Of a DNA stretch of 64,000 bases, positions 21,679 to 33,289 are shown piece after piece. The notes under the pieces are model-generated. The model did not search any database and was not told where the DNA came from. It was given only the letters and a program-made list of their open reading frames with translations. The first letter of the stretch is position 1, and each line of letters starts with the position of its first letter. Both the position numbers and the translations under genes were made by a program. Source of the stretch: Turbatrix aceti (lineage: Eukaryota; Nematoda; Chromadorea; Rhabditida; Panagrolaimidae); the NCBI GenBank assembly GCA_963969345.1, contig OZ017770.1, forward strand, positions 319,246 through 383,245. The letters are read 5' to 3'.

Positions 21679-24600
21679 TTATTCTGAATGTGTATGTAGG
21701 AATCTACGGGGTGTTCGCGCGATTGGATCAAGGGCAGAAATGAATTGAGGGAGCCAAATGAGAGCGTGCAGCATGCCAAATATGTTTACTAGCACCACTG
21801 TCTGGACAAAAACTCGAACAAGGTAGGCGGGGATCAACGGGAGTGTGGTCATAGCCCATAGTGTTGATGATCCTGCTTGTAAAATAGGGTAGCCGACGAT
21901 TGTAAGCGTCTCGATAACCTGAAAAAGCAAAACATGTGCGTCGTGACTAAGCATTGCGATAAATGTTTTACTTTTTCATCCGCAGTTTTTTTTGTTGAAC
22001 AATGATATCTGTAGCATATGTGAATACTAAAATCGACAGCCAATCCAATAGCCATGACGATACATCCCATCGATACTGAATCCAAATCGCTTCCTACGTG
22101 CGTCAGAAATCCGCAGACTCCCATGGAAATTGAAATAAGCGAAAATGACATGATAAATACCGATTGCTAAAAAAAGCTTTTAAATTAGCCATGATTATAT
22201 TTGTCGAAATACCTTATTTGGAAGGAAAAATGCCGAAATAATGGTCATCACAACTACGGCTGAGCCAATAGACTGCATAGACGACGGTGCTATTGTTTTT
22301 CGCTGATCAATGAGGAAAGGACTGAATATGCCAGCCAGAAAAACGTCGTATTCGGGAAAGCGTTTCAGGATATCACGCCAGTGGAAGAGTTCCGCTTGTC
22401 TTTTGTCCCACGAGTTAAGTGCATAATAGCTTGTTTGGAATGTGAACGCCTTGATACATGGCTCGCCATCAGGAACTGAATCGTCTATTTTAACAGTGGC
22501 TGGAAATTCTTCACTATTTTTGTGTTCAAAATATTTCTTTTTTTACCTCTGAACTGTTGATAATCAAACTGACTGAAAAAATTGTTAAGGTACTTGCGTC
22601 GATAAAAATCTTTTTCATAATCGACTTCCGGAAAGTCATTCAAAAAACTCTGATACTCCCAAAGCCAAAGATTAGTTGCTACACGTCCAATACTGTATTC
22701 CGTGTTTTCAAGTGTGAACACGAGCTCGTTGAAATGGGCTCGTTGTGTTTGATTGCGCAGGTCAGGCGGGTTCATAACATGGAATGTAGGCATAACATTG
22801 TCTGCCCATATATATTTGTCTGTAAATTTTTTTGCTTTAACAATATCCAGATATCTAGCAAAGTCAACCTGCAAGGTAAACAAATGTCTGGATTGGTGAA
22901 GTATCCCTGATGTATTTGTGGGGGCTGATATTAACCCGCATGTTAATACAACCGTAGAAACTGACGCAGATATAAACTGCAAATAACAACCAACTGATTA
23001 CTTTGACTTCTGATCGCAAAATAAATGGCGCCCATTTGTCTCGGAAGAGACGATGCATTATTGTTGCTAAAGTATTGTTTTTATATTTTTTGGAATACTG
23101 TAAATAAAAAACTAACGCTCATTATAATCCGGCACGTCATCTGCGACGACGTTATCCTTCTTAGAACAACAGCAACACCACCTGAAGTACGTCGCCAAAC
23201 CGCCTTCATTCTCTTTCAATCCACCGTAAACCATGAGTGACGCGAAAAATGTAATTTGATATAAGTAGTCCAAAATCACTCCAACAGCTGTAAAAGTACA
23301 GAAATCCGCGACTGCTGGGGTAGGAGAAAGAAAATATCCAAGTGCTACAAATTTCGAATTTAAGTTTCGTTTTTGGTATTTTAAAGTTTTTGCAAATCTT
23401 ACCAAAACATCCAAAGTTGGTTAATGAAGTGACTGTGATACTAGCGCCTGCATCACCCATGGTTTCACCCATCCGCTTTTCGACAGGGTGTGTTGGATCA
23501 GTCATGCGCCACGCTCCGAGCATCAAAAAAGCATCATCTACACCTACAGCCAAAATGAGAAATGGCATAGTACTGGCAACAGGGTTAAACTTGAGGCCAA
23601 AGAAGAAACATAAACCGAATGTGACAATGAGCGAAAGAATAACGGATATCACGCCAAAGTATGCTTCTGCTGGTTTGGACCTAAAAAAATGTGTGTACTT
23701 TTTTACGATTTTGAACTTATTTTAAACTTACTTTCTTTTATCTTTTGCCAGATTAGTGAAGTAAACAAAAACCATAAGTTGAAGGACTGCTGGTATAGCA
23801 AAAGGAATAGCGCCTATAATAATTAACCGTAGTTCATCGTCCATGGCTTTATCACTAAAATAGCTATTGTTAATTACAAGGGTTTACCGAAGATAAAATC
23901 CTACTTGTGAGGTATAAATTTTATATCAGATTCCCTTGTTTTTTGTTCCCAAAAATCGTTGCAGGAATCTCGGAACGCAAAGAAAGCATTTAAATTATCG
24001 TCTTCCAACGGGAAGTTGATGAACCAATGCAGCGTGAGTACCCTAGCACCGGTGATTTCATGTTTTTCACCTTCAACGTCCACGCCATAAATAATCTAAA
24101 TAAAAGCGATCATAAGAATAATGAAAAAACTGTTTACATTGCCAATATCTTTTGGTCGGTTAAACAGGTACATGACAGGATAGGATAACTGCAGATTAGG
24201 ATTTGTACGACTTCCATTGCTGCGGAACAAATTTTCTGCGTGTTTTAACCAAATATTTAGAACATTTGTGCAATTCTGGAAAAAAATTCTACTTTTTGAA
24301 AGCTTAAAAAAGACGAACGGTTTCTTTCCCTTCTTTCTTGCAAAACGTTTCAAAGTGATATGTTTTTTCATTGTACATTGTTGTTACAGACATCATTTCA
24401 TTCGTATACCTCCAAAGTAAATTGAGGATATCGCTGTCAAGCAAATTTTTGTAGTCTTTGTGTACAACATAAAATCGCAAAATATCATTGTGTCTTGGAA
24501 TATCATGAACAGCTGAAATATGAACATTTACATTTTTCTGAATGTACGTGAAAAAAACATACGTTCGTTTCTTTTAATCAAAGCATGAGTCGAAGGAATG

Positions 24601-24866
24601 CGATCCAAGCTACCGGCAGGAAGTCTGTTGAATTCTTGCTGTCTCTCAAACTCTGTACGTACTGGAGCGTCAACAGGCACAAATAGTTTGTACAAGTCGA
24701 GATTAATTCGCAGAAAAGCAAAGCCTGGCAGCGATAAAAACACAATTATCAAAGTGACGATGAGAATTTTTCCTGGATGACGACCAACAAATTCGCCATA
24801 TCGATAAAAGCTTCTTGAAAAAAATAACTCCAATTTACGGCCAAGTTGGCCAAATCTGTCACGCAT
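21679..24866 (-). CDS. Patched-related (PTR) RND permease with sterol-sensing domain
   Basis: Twelve coding exons: 24866-24563, 24512-24319, 24275-24138, 24095-23905, 23854-23732, 23680-23403, 23344-23117, 23066-22936, 22868-22547, 22499-22213, 22166-21972 and 21918-21679. The total is 2631 nt (876 aa), a usual PTR length. These membrane pumps have about 12 helices. In nematodes the expanded PTR family acts in moulting, cuticle formation and lipid or sterol handling. TM1 (about residues 35-55) follows a short cytosolic start. The sterol-sensing block contains ILAVGVDDAFLMLGAWRM and GDAGASITVTSLTNFGCFG. The second permease half has GCIVMAIGLAVDFSIHICY. Both halves show the GxxxD-type proton-relay motif of RND permeases. 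The C terminus is short (RTPRRFLHTHSE). All phases agree. It is probably nematode-type (PTR), not a true Hedgehog receptor. I cannot say which PTR subgroup. Confidence 0.9.
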
Positions 24867-25478
24867 CTGTACTTTTTTGTACCTTGAATGCAACAACCTA
24901 TCTTGAAAAAACTGATAGTAGTATAGATCAAACTAAACCCAATCAATATCGACGACCGAAATAAGAAGAAAATGATGCCCTATAAAAATCCTTGAAGATG
25001 ACGCCGCAGAGAGACGCTCTGATCATCCCCGACGACCTCACATGTCTGCACCAGCCTCGTCACCAAGAGTAGGTCAACCGACAACGGTTAAAACCACAAA
25101 GTCGTCACCGTTATAAAATGGTTTTCATCTCTTTTTCCATTTTTCGTCGACTCAAGAGAAATCATTGCCGTCTTTCGCCAAGTTTGTAAGTCAATTCTTT
25201 TTTCTTAAGAGAAATATTGTTACAGCAAAATGTTATATGCAGCGATAACATTTTTGACACAAATACTGCACAACGGAGTTATTCAAGGCTTTTCATTACG
25301 ATAACGCACATTAATGTTTACATTTACTTCATGTTTTTTAAAAATGAGTAACGTGGTCGTAAAACAATAAGTAGAAAATTTAGAGCACAAGTGCGAACCA
25401 ATGACGTGGAATTGATGGCTTCTTTAATCGGTGTAAAAAATCTGGTAGACGGTGCGATGTTTTTGTGCGCAGATGAAG
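24867..25478. other. Spacer between the PTR and nicotinamidase genes
   Basis: It contains the PTR promoter side. No gene is seen. Confidence 0.45.
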
Positions 25479-27102
25479 TTAGCAACTAACTTTCTGAGAG
25501 TTATTGGTGGTAACGTTGTTGTTGAAATTTTTGGAGCAGACAAGGGTTGCAGGAATGCCTGACATCTGGCATATCCATGACCATGGAACTTTGCGCGCGG
25601 CGATAAAATTGTCGACTGCTTTGGAACTTACAATTGCGATGTTCCTTTCCCGCAAGTCAACATTGGTTTTTTCAATTTTTTCGGCATCCAATCCACGACT
25701 GTAAAATGTTTGAACCATTACAAAATCATCACAAATAAAAAACATACGTGCAATCCGTCAATAATGCGGAATAAAATCCTAGTTTACTTGCATCTCGTGC
25801 AGTGGCTGCAACGCAAATTTCATAAGCAAGTCCACAGATGAACACGCCGTCAATTCCTTCAGATCGAAGAAGCGCCAGTAACTCGCTTCTATAAAGCGAT
25901 TAATCATCACAACGGTTACATCAAATTGCCTCAATGTTAAAAAAATGACATACATATTTTCACCGTTATTGTCTGAGAATGCAGAGTATGCGTCAACATA
26001 AACGTTTAATCCTTTGCGCACAAACTTTGCCGAAGGAACACGTGTGAGATGAGGGCTAAGTTCCGCACCCCATGAATTTTGTAGACAATGAGCCGGGTAT
26101 AGAGTCTGAAACTGATTGCAAGGATACGCATTACCGAGTGGGTAAACAAAAAAAGGGTAAAGCAATACCTGAATGCATTTAGGAGTCTCAAAGTTCACGA
26201 CATCAAACGGTTTTAACTTGCGACCCTTATCTTGGGGTTGTAGGCATCGGTCTGCGTTACGACAATGCTCGTAGAAAGATATATGGTTGGCTGGATGCCA
26301 GTCTTGTGTGTATACGACAAGGTCAAATTTGTGATGTTTTAGCAGCCGGTTAAGAGGTACGAGGGCCTCCGCTGGATCCTGCCGCGCTGGACCTTTCTGC
26401 AACAAAATAAATATCAAGTAACGACTTTTTGCTTCAGATAAGAACATGTTTAAAAATAATTGCAAACAATTTTTGGTTTGTGAAAAAAAGGCATAAGATG
26501 AAGTCATTTGTTCCAAAATTATCTTCGGAGTTCTGAGCACCTACTTTTATGGCGAGTGAGCCATTGACAAAGTCATTTTGAAAGTCAACTACAATCAGAG
26601 CACATTTTAAAGCGTTGATTTGGTTGATGAGCATTCGGTTCAATGCTTCGCTCTCAGAAGCAGACAGTACGCCGTCGTTGTCCTAAAAGTATTTTGTTAG
26701 CTGTATATCTGCAAGCACTTGTGACGCAGTTTTCTGGTTAATGCAAGCGTTAACAAGACACTGTGTCCCAAAAAACTGATCAAAACAAACTAAACAAAAA
26801 TATCTTACAACGTCATAGTTTTTGAAAAGTCGCAGTTGATCGCTAACAGGCACGGTATTGATGTCAATCACAGCATTTTCAAGATACTGCGTGAATTGTT
26901 CAAAATTGGTGTCTGGTTCAATAAGAGGAAGCATCTTAGAAACAGTCACCACCGAGAGACAAGAAGAGGACGCGCTTTGATCGGCAGCTACAGCTCCGGC
27001 TGTGGACGCTGCTGTTGCGAGAGACTGCGCCAGCCTGATGGCGCCTTTGAATAATGAAGATTGAACCGACTGAATGGTTAGTGTTCTTCCCCTAAAACCC
27101 AT
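25479..27102 (-). CDS. Nicotinamidase with N-terminal EF-hand (PNC-1/Naam type)
   Basis: Exons 27102-26809, 26682-26545, 26396-26169, 26105-25954, 25888-25748 and 25698-25479 make 1173 nt (390 aa). The enzyme hydrolyses nicotinamide to nicotinic acid and ammonia in the NAD+ salvage path. A canonical EF-hand loop, DVDNDGVLSASE (about residues 97-108), is built across the first splice junction. The isochorismatase-fold domain follows, with the catalytic Asp in VVDFQNDF, the metal site DWHPANH, and the catalytic Cys in FICGLAYEICVAATARD. PAHCLQNSWGAEL and RGLDAEKIEKTN are typical of the animal enzymes. N-terminal ATG 27102 (MGFRGRTLTIQ) is a guess. A TTTTAG acceptor lies just after it, so an upstream exon is possible. 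C. elegans pnc-1 has isoforms differing at this end. The other exons are secure. Confidence 0.88.
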
Positions 27103-27676
27103 GAACCAGGCGTGGCCAAGAAAAATGACTCGATGAAAATAGCGTGCAAAAAAAGAGCAGCATTCAAAGCTTTTGTGTGGAACGTTTTCTAGATTGTAGG
27201 GAAGGCACACTAATGCTGGCAAACTCAAACAGTATAAACAAATGCAAAAAAATCCACGACTGCAGATCACAAGTACTGGGGAACATAAGCACGCACAGCA
27301 GATGCACGAAATAAAGGACAATAAATATGGACACCTTTTCACAACATAGCAGTTTTGACGCCTTGTCCAAAGTGTTATCGTGTGAAAACTTTGTACATTG
27401 TCAAATTAGAACACAGGTAGATATCCCGATAAATCCTGGAGTTAGTCTAATGCAAAGTAAGAAATGCCAAATCCGTTTCCTCTTTTTACGAAGGCAGACC
27501 AGAATATGCTTTCAGGTGAATAAAAGCGTAAAAATGGGCCACAATAAATGAAACAAATTTCGGTTTATCCAGCAGCCACGAAGCTTTTTGGAAAAAAATT
27601 TATAAAGATAAATATACACAAGCAAAGAAAACAATGTTATTTTGCAATAATAATGATATCAATATGCTCATTTGGT
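27103..27676. other. Spacer or 5' region of the nicotinamidase gene
   Basis: The frame upstream of 27102 stays open to about 27342 and is hydrophobic and Cys-rich, but it has no ATG. It could be intron, 5' UTR or an alternative N-terminal exon. Nothing else is supported. Confidence 0.35.
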
Positions 27677-28611
27677 TCATGTAGAACCTGTATCATTTTT
27701 TTTCTTAAACAAATCGGTAAAAGCTTGCCATTCGTGCTTAACTTCGGTCGCAATGTCTTTTGCAGTATCCACCACCACTTTTTTTACATTGTTCCATGCA
27801 TTTTCAATATCTGGATGCTTGCGATGAATCCAATCCCCTACATTGTTTTTGAAATTGGTCAATGCTTCAAGAAGCATTTCAAAGAATGATTTCACTCTCT
27901 CTTCATGTGTTTGGGAATCCTGAAAAATGAAGGTTTATAGGCAAAAATGCAGAAAGATGCTTACGTTAAATGAAACACCGCTTACTTGGTATGCATTCTA
28001 AAAACAAAAAAATTAGAACACTTCAATGAGTACATACATGAAAAAAATCATACATCACCAAATGGGTTTGATAAATTGTGGTAAACGGCCGAAATACTTG
28101 CATTTTCGTCATCAATGTATGAAAAAGCTGTTTTTCTCAAGTTGTTGTATTCAGTCAAAGTGATATTCGGAATATTTATGCCAGTATAAACAGCATTTGT
28201 AATGTTTCGAAAATTTTCAACAGAGGTTGCCTGAGTTTTTTTGCCATCTTTAATCAGTGTCTGAACAATAAGATCCAGTAGTTGGTTATTCATGTCTTCC
28301 TTTTGCTTTTCCCAATTGTTGATCATTTTCTTTAAAAGAAATTGTAAGCATTACAAAAGGACTTAAAAATGTACCACCTGCGAATCGATTGGTAATGTGC
28401 GTTTGAGGCTGGTCCACAGATTCTGTACCATAGGCAGAGGCGATAAATCTGGATTGTCGACGTACGTATTAAGCTCGTCGATAATAAGCAGCTGAACATC
28501 TGAGAGCGTGCCATTGTTAAGCGATTCAATTTGTTCCGGATTCAAGTATACATAATCACATCGACCACTCTGTATTGTCAAAAACAATACAAAAATTAAC
28601 CAGCCTGCCAT
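27677..28611 (-). CDS. Secreted helical protein, unknown family, with a 12-nt microexon
   Basis: Exons 28611-28378, 28329-28054, 27997-27986 and 27919-27677 make 765 nt (254 aa). A signal peptide (MAGWLIFVLFLTIQSGRC) is followed by a mostly helical, charged protein with several possible N-glycosylation sites (NGT, NIT, NAS, NLS). A C-terminal amphipathic part follows (VKSFFEMLLEALTNFKNNVG; DTAKDIATEVKHEWQAFTDL). The third exon encodes just NAYQ and has good GTAAGC and TTTTTAG signals. Skipping it would keep the frame. The overall look (small secreted helical protein) recalls nematode SXP/RAL-2-like or lipid-binding secreted proteins, but I see no diagnostic motif. Function unknown. Confidence 0.65.
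27986..27997 (-). other. 12-nt microexon
   Basis: Flanked by TTTTTAG and GTAAGC, it adds four residues (NAYQ) in frame. Confidence 0.6.
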
Positions 28612-29052
28612 ACTTCATGTAAAAAGGGATGAATGCGAGTTGTTGATCATGAGATTTATACTTGCGTATTGGCTATGCATTGCATTGTACCACTGTAGGT
28701 GGGCGGTTGGTGAAAATGAATCAACGAATTTGTAAAATGATTATTGCGCAATCAACATAGTTGGTGTACAGTTCGTTTGCATCCCCGTTCCTCTTCATTG
28801 GATTACACAATGCAGAAAAGCACTTGTATTGCTTCACAAAACAAAATAATGTTTCACCGATGAAAATAAGCTACATAACAAAATGGAAAGCAAAATTATG
28901 ATAAGTGATTATGCAAATTTTGGTGAAATGAAACAAATTTCATTCAGTATTGTAAATTTTTGTTCACGATGAGCGGCTAGCTCAATTTTTTCTCTTCATT
29001 TTATTTTTTGTTTTGTGAAGAACTTCAGCCATGCGTAATTAATATAACCGCT
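28612..29052. other. Spacer
   Basis: AT-rich 5' flank of the secreted helical protein. Nothing else is seen. Confidence 0.4.
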
Positions 29053-29690
29053 TTATAGCCACACTTTGTGATACGCTTTTTCCTGTCCAATACGGCAGAC
29101 AAATTCGCGTGAACGGTCACGATAATCGGCGTGAGTGAAGCGAACGCGAGCAATACCTTGACCGCGTAAAATACGAATCCTATTTTGCAATTGTTGAATA
29201 AACTCGGATACTCTAAAGCTACAGCTTAAGTTGCTTCCAACAAAAGATGAACAATAGATAGTGTTGTAGTCGGACAGAATTTCACATATATGTTTTTTAA
29301 TTTAATTTTTGACATTGACAACCAAGTGAACCAAAAAGGTATAATACACTTTTTAATTCGTTTTAATGTCAGTGTCAACAACGACACTCAAAAAATGAAA
29401 TTGGAGAATTACCAGGTCATCCCTTAGAACATATCCTTTAGGATCTAAATCGAAAAGTATAAAACCGGTGCCGGCTGCTTTTTGTGGGAGATGATTGACA
29501 TCAATTATTATATACCTGTCGGTTGTCCGTTTTAAATAAAACCGTAACGCGAAGTTTTGCTACCGTGTTTTGTCTTATAATTACCGTGTCGTTTACGCAC
29601 CTGCCAGACAAGCCAGTTTGGTTATGCTGGTCAAAACAGGTATCCGTTACCAAAGCCTTTTTCATAACGCAAGATGTCAGGTTTTATATA
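29053..29690 (-). other. Candidate multi-exon gene, unassigned
   Basis: A likely 3' exon (about 29212-29053, stop TAA at 29055-29053) encodes EFIQQLQNRIRILRGQ, RVRFTHADYRDRSRE and GQEKAYHKVWL, with base composition like real coding DNA. Upstream, two competing readings exist. One is an ATG frame from about 29675 (MKKALVTDTCFDQHNQ, then KLRVTVLFKTDNRQ). The other is an overlapping frame (TTDRYIIIDVNHLPQK, GFILFDLDPKGYVLRDD). I could not join them to the 3' exon in phase, so this may be a gene with missed exons or a decayed one. No family is recognised. Confidence 0.25.
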
Positions 29691-29781
29691 TAACGGCTCA
29701 TCGCATCCCGCTACTACAAGTCACGTCCGTTTAAATTTGCGGTAATGCAGTCATAGAAAGTTGCCAACAAAGTACCAAAGT

Positions 29782-32700
29782 ATGTATGTCTCCATTGTGC
29801 TATTCAGCCTAGTACTTTTCACCTACGCTCAAGACAAAACAGTCTATAAACTCAACTTGGACAGTCTCGATGATGTTTTTCGAAGAGCAGCTCTTATGGC
29901 TCTCATAAAGGTATGTTTTTTGTTTTAATTGTAAATACAAAACATACTTATTCCAGACCAGAGGCACGTCGTTACTGAAATCGGAAGTTCCCACGCTAAC
30001 AGACAAACTTATTTTCAACAGATGTGCCAAAAATGCGCAGTCACCAGTTGCGCTTGCTAAATGTGTGACACCGCTGCTAGATAAAGTTGAAAGCAACTGC
30101 AATCCTCAGGCATCAAACATTCCAAGTCCTATTGAAAAAATCAAAGAAATACTTTTTGGAAAACAATATTTCAACCTCGGGCAGATTTTTAACGACGATA
30201 TGTCCAGAACCAAAACAACTTTACCCGAAACTGCGAAAATAGTACCAAAATTACAAGTAATTCAAAGACCATTTTCCGTACCTTTGGCAGCAAAAGAATT
30301 TTACCCGCGAAAAGAAGGACGACAACCTTTGACACATTCAAATTCTGAGCCGAGAGGGATGCTTCCAATATCAGAACGCATAAAAGGTCAACGTATTCGA
30401 ATGGAAGGAATACCAGGTTTTCAAGCGCCGTATCCTTTACCTAAAGCGAAGTTTCTGCACATTCATCGGTTACGCCATACACAGCATGGACAAAGAGTGG
30501 AATTACCGAGAACAAAACGGGCGACTGCAACCCAGCAAAACCAATACCCAGGAATAAGTAACTTGAACAGACTACAAAGATACTACAAAATGCTATCTCA
30601 TACTGAGACGTATATGAAAAGGCTAAACGAAGACAATGCCAAGTAAGTTACTTCAAAATATGCAAATTTTTAATCGAAAACCATTGTTAAGATTTGTTAA
30701 CAACGAAGGAAAGCTACCATTTAAATTTGAACTACAAAAGAACAAAAAACTGTCATTCGTGGAAAATATCATGAATACAGTTAGCGCTGCATTGGTATGC
30801 TTTGAACAAAAGCATTTCATTAAAAAATGTCTTGTTCTAGGGATCTAATGGTAAAAGCAGATTTTCATTCTTCAGCCCAGAAATTTTCCCTATATTGCCG
30901 ACGGGAGAAAGAAACAAACATCATTTTATGTCGCCAACGCTTTTCAGTTTCTATGACAAGGAGGGAATGTTCCCCCTGCCTGACATTATGCAAGTAAGTT
31001 TGTGTAGGTGTAGACAGTTTAGCATGATGTTTTTCAGAATTTTCAAATCGAACAAGGACAGCAACAAAAGTGGCTAGAAGCATTGCTGCATTTTAGTGGG
31101 GCCGGCGCAAAGCTAGAAGCAACAATCAAAGAACTTGAAAAGGATATAAGAAGCATGGAAGAACAAATTTATCCTGCAATTTTGGAACTTGAAAGACAGG
31201 AAAAAAATTGGTTATTTGTGAAACAAAGTTACACAGATCAGCAAAAGGCTGATCTAGATACCTATGGCTACGCATTTTTGGAACCTAGACAAATGGAACT
31301 CCTTTACGACAGTCCATGTGAGCTTAACAATACACTTTTTTCATGTGCACAGGGGCGGTGGCTTTGCAGATACGTCACAGTTAAGCATTAACTTCACAGA
31401 ATATGGAAGAATGACAAAAACAGAAAGACAAAAACGCATTGATAACGACATCAGAGATCTTGCTAAGCTTAACGCTAATGACTTACGTATGCATCAAAAA
31501 TCAATTTTATAACAAATACGAGCATTTATATTTATTTTTTTTAGCACGGCGTTTCAAAAGGAACGAGATGCCAAGCCAGTATGCTACCGATGTATCACAT
31601 GGCGTTACTCATGATGTAGTGCACAACGAGACAGCGCCCGGCGAACCGGGTCACGGTGATGCACCCGGTGAAGCCGGTGAGCATAGCACAGGTGGAATTC
31701 ATTATCATACTCTTGAACCCTGGGCTTTTGCTAGTAGGATAAATCATGGAGCTGCTGTGGAAGCCATTACCCTTTCGCCTCATGCCTTTTTTTCTGAAAT
31801 ATTGGCGCCTGAAGCGTTGCTTGTATGTTTGTCACTTTTTGGCTTTGTTAATGCTTAATTTCAGCTGCAAACTCTTGGACCCCGAGCATTCATTTCGTCC
31901 GTTTTAAGTCCTTCAGCATTGGTCGGTCGTATTTTGTCTCCTGCAGCTTTCCGCGCAGAAATTCTATCGCCTCGAGCACTGACAGCATTTATCCTTACAC
32001 CAGAAGCACTTATCGCTGAAGTATTGTCACCGAAGTTTTTTGACGCCAGAATTCTTAGTCCAGAAATTTTAATAGTGGAGGTTTTAAGTCCAAGTAATTT
32101 TTTGGTATTAAATTTTCAAAAAACATAACATTTTCAGCCATTATTGCACCACACATACTGTCTCCTGAATTTGGTGCACTTTTAATCCTAAGTCCAGCAA
32201 TTTTATCGCCTCGTATCCTGAGTGGTCATACACTAACGGTTGAAGTTCTATCACCACATATTTTGGGCGGCGGTCATTCTTCACATGAAGATGAAGAGAT
32301 GCAAACGTCACACGAGCATCAACCAGATGAAAACGTTGAACTAGAAACTCTCTTAGGACTTAAAGGTCATGGCAACCACGGAGAACATGGCAACCTGGGC
32401 GGGCACGGCGAATTGGGTGGTCATGGAGAACATGGTCATCCTTCTGGTCACGGAGAACACGCTGCACACAACGAGCACGTGGGACACAACAATCCAGTCC
32501 AGTCAGGACTTGGTCTTCCCATTGTCCCACTTGATCATGCTCCTCATAATCATGTCGATCAACAAGCTGGTCTAGTACACCACCCTGTTGCCGTTCACGG
32601 AGGTCTTGCCGTGCAACCTATTCATCAAACACACAATGAAGTTGTTGATGCACACGACGGCCATGCAACTCATATCCTTGACGGTGGACAGAACCAAATT

Positions 32701-32796
32701 GCCATCCTGGGAAGTCATGTTTCCAGTTCGCCAGGAAATAGCAATCAAGCAAATTTTCTTTCAAATCAAGGTGATCCTCATCGTTACAGGTTTTAA
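29782..32796 (+). CDS. Moulting-cycle MLT-10-like protein with His/Gly-rich C terminus
   Basis: Exons 29782-29910, 29957-30642, 30692-30794, 30841-30993, 31038-31317, 31370-31486, 31545-31822, 31865-32093 and 32138-32796 make 2634 nt (877 aa). The family is nematode-specific and acts in cuticle moulting. A signal peptide (MYVSIVLFSLVLFTYAQ) is followed by the MLT-10 moulting-cycle domain (blocks FFSPEIFPILPTGE and FMSPTLFSFYDKEGMFPLPD, and a coiled segment around EATIKELEKDIRSMEEQIY). The hallmark repeat region comes next, with about 14 units such as AFISSVLSPSALVGRILSP and ALIAEVLSP. Unlike the usual family members, the end is a His/Gly tail (repeats of HGEHG, GGHGE), then a long low-complexity stretch. 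RRFKR near the middle could be a furin-type site. The phases of all nine exons agree. AATAAA follows at 32825. Confidence 0.9.
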
Positions 32797-32824
32797 CAAA
32801 AATAGTTTTTTAAAACGTAAACAA

Positions 32825-32830
32825 AATAAA
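32825..32830 (+). promoter_or_regulatory. Polyadenylation signal of the MLT-10-like gene
   Basis: AATAAA 29 nt after the stop codon. Confidence 0.6.
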
Positions 32831-32938
32831 TTATTAATGAGCTCTCTATTTTTTTGTTCATACACAACAATGCGTTATTTTCTGCACATACAAAGTATCA
32901 TTTATTTATTTCCCCATTACTCAGTGGTTAAATAGTGG

Positions 32939-33289
32939 CAGGGTTGCAAAGATGGGATTCCCGGGAGATTCCCCGGGGAATATTCCCGGGAATCCTCGGG
33001 GATTTCCCCAAATTCTGCTAAATTCTCCGCAAAATACCGGGGAAACTCCCGAAAATTTAAGAAAAGTAAATAAATGTGATTTTTTTGAAATTTGCCTCTG
33101 GGGCTTCAAATCTCGCTTTAATGTTTAGGTTAGGTTGCAATTTTAATGTTTGTTAATAAATGGATGGTTTTTGATGCGGTTTTATTGTTTTAGACCTCGT
33201 TTTAGACGCATGGTTTTATTTGAGATTCCCCTGGGATTCCCTTGGAATATTCCCCCATTTTTCATTCCCCGGGGAATTTCGCAACCTTG
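32939..33289. mobile_element. Second MITE-like element (CAGGGTTGC ends)
   Basis: A 351-bp element with imperfect terminal inverted repeats (CAGGGTTGCAAA at the left; reverse complement CAAGGTTGCGAA at the right). Both ends hold many palindromic CCCGGGGAAT/ATTCCCCGGGG motifs, while the middle is AT-rich. There is no coding capacity. The ends resemble hAT termini, but I see no clean 8-bp target duplication, so the copy is older or the border is not exact. It lies about 140 bp after the MLT-10-like gene. Confidence 0.55.

Noticed and set aside
22869..22935. Continuous coding through 22935-22869 in the PTR gene
   Set aside because: It hits a stop; splicing GTTAAT to TTGCAG keeps the frame and joins conserved PTR sequence.
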